NCBI GenBank assembly: GCA_031267475.1
Contig: JAIRZA010000154.1
Span: forward strand, 1 to 8,844
DNA length: 8,844 bases
Direction: 5' to 3'
Origin: Spirochaetaceae bacterium
GTDB lineage: Bacteria; Spirochaetota; Spirochaetia; Treponematales; Breznakiellaceae
Positions 6,786 through 8,844 of the stretch are shown piece after piece; the stretch's first letter is position 1, and each line of letters starts with the position of its first letter. Both the position numbers and the translations under genes were made by a program. Below the pieces are notes generated by a model that saw only the letters and a program-made list of their open reading frames with translations, was not told where the DNA came from and ran no database searches.

Positions 6786-8504
6786 TCATTCAACAAGATT
6801 GAACAGTACCGGTTCTTCGTAAAAATCTTGTACGCCCCTGACACCCAGCCGGACGCGGCGCAAAGAGAAAGACGGGGCGGCTTTTTTAAGCGCGTCGTCA
6901 GATTCATTGTCCGGCGCGGCTTCCGCGCTGTCCAGCTTCGGATAGTCCACACGGTATACGGAGCGCCCGTTTCGCTCAGCAGTATCGCCGTTTACGCTGC
7001 CGTTCACGGCGCCGTTTCCGGCGCGAGCCGCCCCCAATATCTCCATTTCCGCGCTTTCAGTAAATAATTCCAAGTATTCCTGCCCTTCCAGCATGAAAAA
7101 AGCGTAGCGGCCTTTTTGTATAATTCCTGAAACATCAATTTTGTATTCCCCGTCCGGAGAAAAGGCTATATCACCACGCGGGCTGTTATACATCGCGTCT
7201 ATATAAGCCTTTGCAAGCGAATTCGCCGCGATGTCCGCCTTTTTTATGGAGGCCGATTTACGGTAGCTGCCGTCCCACGGGGCGCTGAGCAATATCCTCA
7301 TGCGGACATCTTCAAACACTTTTACGCGGATGCTGTCGATAGATTCCAATTCAATGTCCATAATGCGGCGCAGGGTCGCCACAGAAATATTCTGGCTGGA
7401 AACATATAATCCGTATCTTGTTGATGTTGATGAAATCCATGTATATACTTGTTGAGCGCTTTTATCGTAAAAAATTATTTCACGTCCGGCTGTATCGAAA
7501 TAAATATATTGATCGTTGTCTATCGACATATCCGGCGCTATGCGGTACCACAAACCGCCGATAAACTGCTCAAATTCCGTCTTGTTTCCGCTCAACAAGC
7601 TGCGAAACCGCGCCGCTTCTACCTGCGCCCCCGGTATGCGTGTAACGCTGTTTCGGACATAGCGCCCAAGTTCCGGGTTGTATGAATATGTAACTTCAAT
7701 TTGATCGAATTCATCAGACGACGATGTATTCCGGCCGCGTCCTTTAATATCAAAGCTCACGCCGTTAGTCAGTCCAAGTTGATAGGCCTGTGTGCGCTCG
7801 CTTTCAATTATTGATATTGTCCCGTCAATTTTTATATCGGCTATTTTGTTGATTGCAACTCCGCCGCCGGATGCGTCATCGCCGGATGCATCCGCGGGCG
7901 CGGATGTATCCGGCGATGACGGGATCACTTTAAATACTGTCATCGTGTGTTCGCCGCTGCTGTTCATTCCGGTCAATATTATGCAAACACTGCGATCGCC
8001 GGTTAAATCCTGTGTAAAAAGTGTTGTTGTCCCGGGTCGTGTTATTGTAGTCGGGGCGCTCCATACACGTTTGTATTGTTTTGTATCTTCCACGTAATCA
8101 ATATATGTGATATATATGGGGTTGTTTTCTTGTAATAAATTGCGGTACGCTATAATTTGTTCTTCGCTGCCGTCTTTGTCGAAATCTTCAGACAACGCCG
8201 CGATGCTTATTTCGCCGTCGGCTAAATCTATCTTAACGCGCTCGCTTTCTTTAACGGCGGCAAGTGTGGTTTCATCGCTTAATATATCAAAATTATCATC
8301 CCGCAAAACGGGGTTAATGTAGCGGGTTTGACGGAATTCTTTTTTTTTAGTCTGAAAAAAATCTTCCGGCAAGATGAGCAAGACGGAAATTAACGCCGCG
8401 GCTGCTAAAAACGCGAAAATTGTAATATATTTGGCTCCGTTTTTCATGACTGAATGAATATTGTCTGTTCTTTCAACGGTTATGTCAATGGACTTGTCCG
8501 GCAA
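6786..8504 (-). CDS. Membrane-anchored protein with VCBS/FG-GAP-like repeats and a pallilysin (Tp0751)-like region
   Basis: Residues 25-45 are a single hydrophobic segment that should anchor the protein with the rest outside the cytoplasm. There is no cysteine there, so it is not a lipoprotein. DFDKDGSEEQIIAY (107-120) and DLTGD (166-170) resemble VCBS/FG-GAP repeats, and DEFDQIEV (264-271) may be a third. A Ser/Ala/Asp/Pro linker (196-215) follows. Residues 312-415 resemble the C-terminal half of T. pallidum Tp0751 from memory: GLWY, IYFD, LRRIMDIELES, VFEDV and WDGSY align in order. Tp0751 is reported to bind host matrix proteins and to have a lipocalin-like fold. The HEXXH of Tp0751 is replaced here by IDSIR (389-393). 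A further domain (about 435-490) and a low-complexity tail complete the 572 residues. The start is uncertain: TTG at 8504 has AAGAGG only 3 bases upstream, while ATG at 8447 has no binding site. Confidence 0.75.
   Translation of the reverse strand: MPDKSIDITVERTDNIHSVMKNGAKYITIFAFLAAAALISVLLILPEDFFQTKKKEFRQTRYINPVLRDDNFDILSDETTLAAVKESERVKIDLADGEISIAALSEDFDKDGSEEQIIAYRNLLQENNPIYITYIDYVEDTKQYKRVWSAPTTITRPGTTTLFTQDLTGDRSVCIILTGMNSSGEHTMTVFKVIPSSPDTSAPADASGDDASGGGVAINKIADIKIDGTISIIESERTQAYQLGLTNGVSFDIKGRGRNTSSSDEFDQIEVTYSYNPELGRYVRNSVTRIPGAQVEAARFRSLLSGNKTEFEQFIGGLWYRIAPDMSIDNDQYIYFDTAGREIIFYDKSAQQVYTWISSTSTRYGLYVSSQNISVATLRRIMDIELESIDSIRVKVFEDVRMRILLSAPWDGSYRKSASIKKADIAANSLAKAYIDAMYNSPRGDIAFSPDGEYKIDVSGIIQKGRYAFFMLEGQEYLELFTESAEMEILGAARAGNGAVNGSVNGDTAERNGRSVYRVDYPKLDSAEAAPDNESDDALKKAAPSFSLRRVRLGVRGVQDFYEEPVLFNLVE
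6987..7022. repeat. Three 12-base tandem repeats inside the pallilysin-like gene
   Basis: Three units (6987-6998, 6999-7010, 7011-7022) share GCCGTT at their start and differ at a few positions. They encode AGNG-AVNG-SVNG, residues 495-506, in the low-complexity tail. The 12-base period keeps the frame, so copy number could vary without breaking the protein. Confidence 0.75.
7874..7921. repeat. 48-bp near-perfect palindrome within the linker of the pallilysin-like gene
   Basis: Arms 7874-7893 and 7902-7921 are 20 bases each and are reverse complements with one mismatch. The 8-base centre (7894-7901, GCGGGCGC) can add three more pairs. It encodes residues 195-211 of the pallilysin-like protein (SPDTSAPADASGDDA), so it sits in frame in the linker between the repeat half and the Tp0751-like region. 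In mRNA it would form a very stable hairpin. Confidence 0.85.
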
Positions 8505-8559
8505 AAACCTCTTAGGTCTTCCTTGATGCAGCTTTTTTGTGTCCGTGAATCTAAGCGCC

Positions 8560-8844
8560 TCATCTAAATGTGATTCCGCCTTTTTCTGAATGTTTCAGCA
8601 GCGCCAGCGCGGCTGCCAGTGTCAATATTTCCGCGATTCCGGCGGTAAACCACACGATGTATCCGCCGAGTAGTACGGGCAGCGCCATGATGATCACGGG
8701 ATCAAAAATCAATCCTCTGCATACATTGATGATAACGGCTTCTTTTGTTCGTTTGGTTGAATATAAATATGATGAAATGATTGTATTTAATGCCAAAAAA
8801 AGGAAGCACCACGAAAATTCCGGTGTTGCGGCAATCGCAATGCC
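8560..8844 (-). CDS. MATE-family efflux transporter, C-terminal fragment
   Basis: The frame is open from the right window edge to a TGA at 8562-8560, giving the last 94 residues of a longer protein. The sequence is strongly hydrophobic and follows the MATE C-terminal pattern: NTIISSYLYSTKRTKEA, then CRGLIFDPVIIMALPVLLGG, then VWFTAGIAEILTLAAALALL and a short charged tail. MATE proteins exchange protons or sodium for drugs and other organic cations across the inner membrane; the substrate cannot be told from this part. An internal TTG at 8796 is not a real start because the family homology continues through it to the edge. The stop lies 55 bases before the pallilysin-like gene, and the two may be co-transcribed. 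Confidence 0.85.
   Translation of the reverse strand, partial: GIAIAATPEFSWCFLFLALNTIISSYLYSTKRTKEAVIINVCRGLIFDPVIIMALPVLLGGYIVWFTAGIAEILTLAAALALLKHSEKGGITFR

Noticed and set aside
8480..8563. A 27-codon minus-strand frame starting at an ATG that overlaps the transporter stop codon (ATGA)
   Set aside because: The overlap is suggestive of a coupled gene, but the peptide is very short, basic, without resemblance to anything, and overlaps the start of the pallilysin-like gene in another frame.

Overview
The window looks like chromosomal DNA from a spirochaete, most likely a Treponema of moderate GC content (termite-gut treponemes are one known group of that kind). Two observations support this. 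The gene order rpsF-ssb-rpsR-rplI-dnaB matches the order I recall from Treponema pallidum. A large membrane-anchored protein on the minus strand also carries a region resembling the T. pallidum surface protein Tp0751 (pallilysin), which I know only from treponemes. Both comparisons are from memory, not from a search.

Layout. Positions 1-263 (minus) hold the N-terminal part of a D12-class adenine DNA methyltransferase that runs off the left edge. Positions 264-608 are a divergent intergenic region with a candidate promoter for each direction, a perfect 13-bp hairpin between them, and a GC-rich leader before rpsF. Positions 609-3765 (plus) are a tight five-gene operon: ribosomal proteins S6, S18 and L9, single-stranded DNA-binding protein and the replicative helicase DnaB. 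Positions 3766-3869 are a short convergent gap. Positions 3870-8844 (minus) read, in transcription order: the end of a MATE-family transporter (5' end outside the window), the pallilysin-like protein, an aldo/keto reductase with C-terminal iron-sulfur motifs, and glmS.

The plus-strand operon couples translation and replication functions, as in many bacteria. On the minus strand the reductase and glmS are separated by only 3 bases and are probably co-transcribed. glmS makes glucosamine-6-phosphate, which feeds cell-wall synthesis. The transporter and pallilysin-like gene lie in the same direction, but a functional link is not evident.

The most interesting items are: the pallilysin-like protein, which joins a VCBS/FG-GAP-like N-terminal half to a Tp0751-like region, lacks the HEXXH motif and has no lipobox cysteine; a 48-bp near-perfect palindrome inside its linker; the perfect hairpin in the apparently untranscribed divergent region; and the candidate regulatory leader ahead of rpsF. 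No clearly new multi-gene system is visible. No tRNA, rRNA, CRISPR array or insertion sequence was seen.
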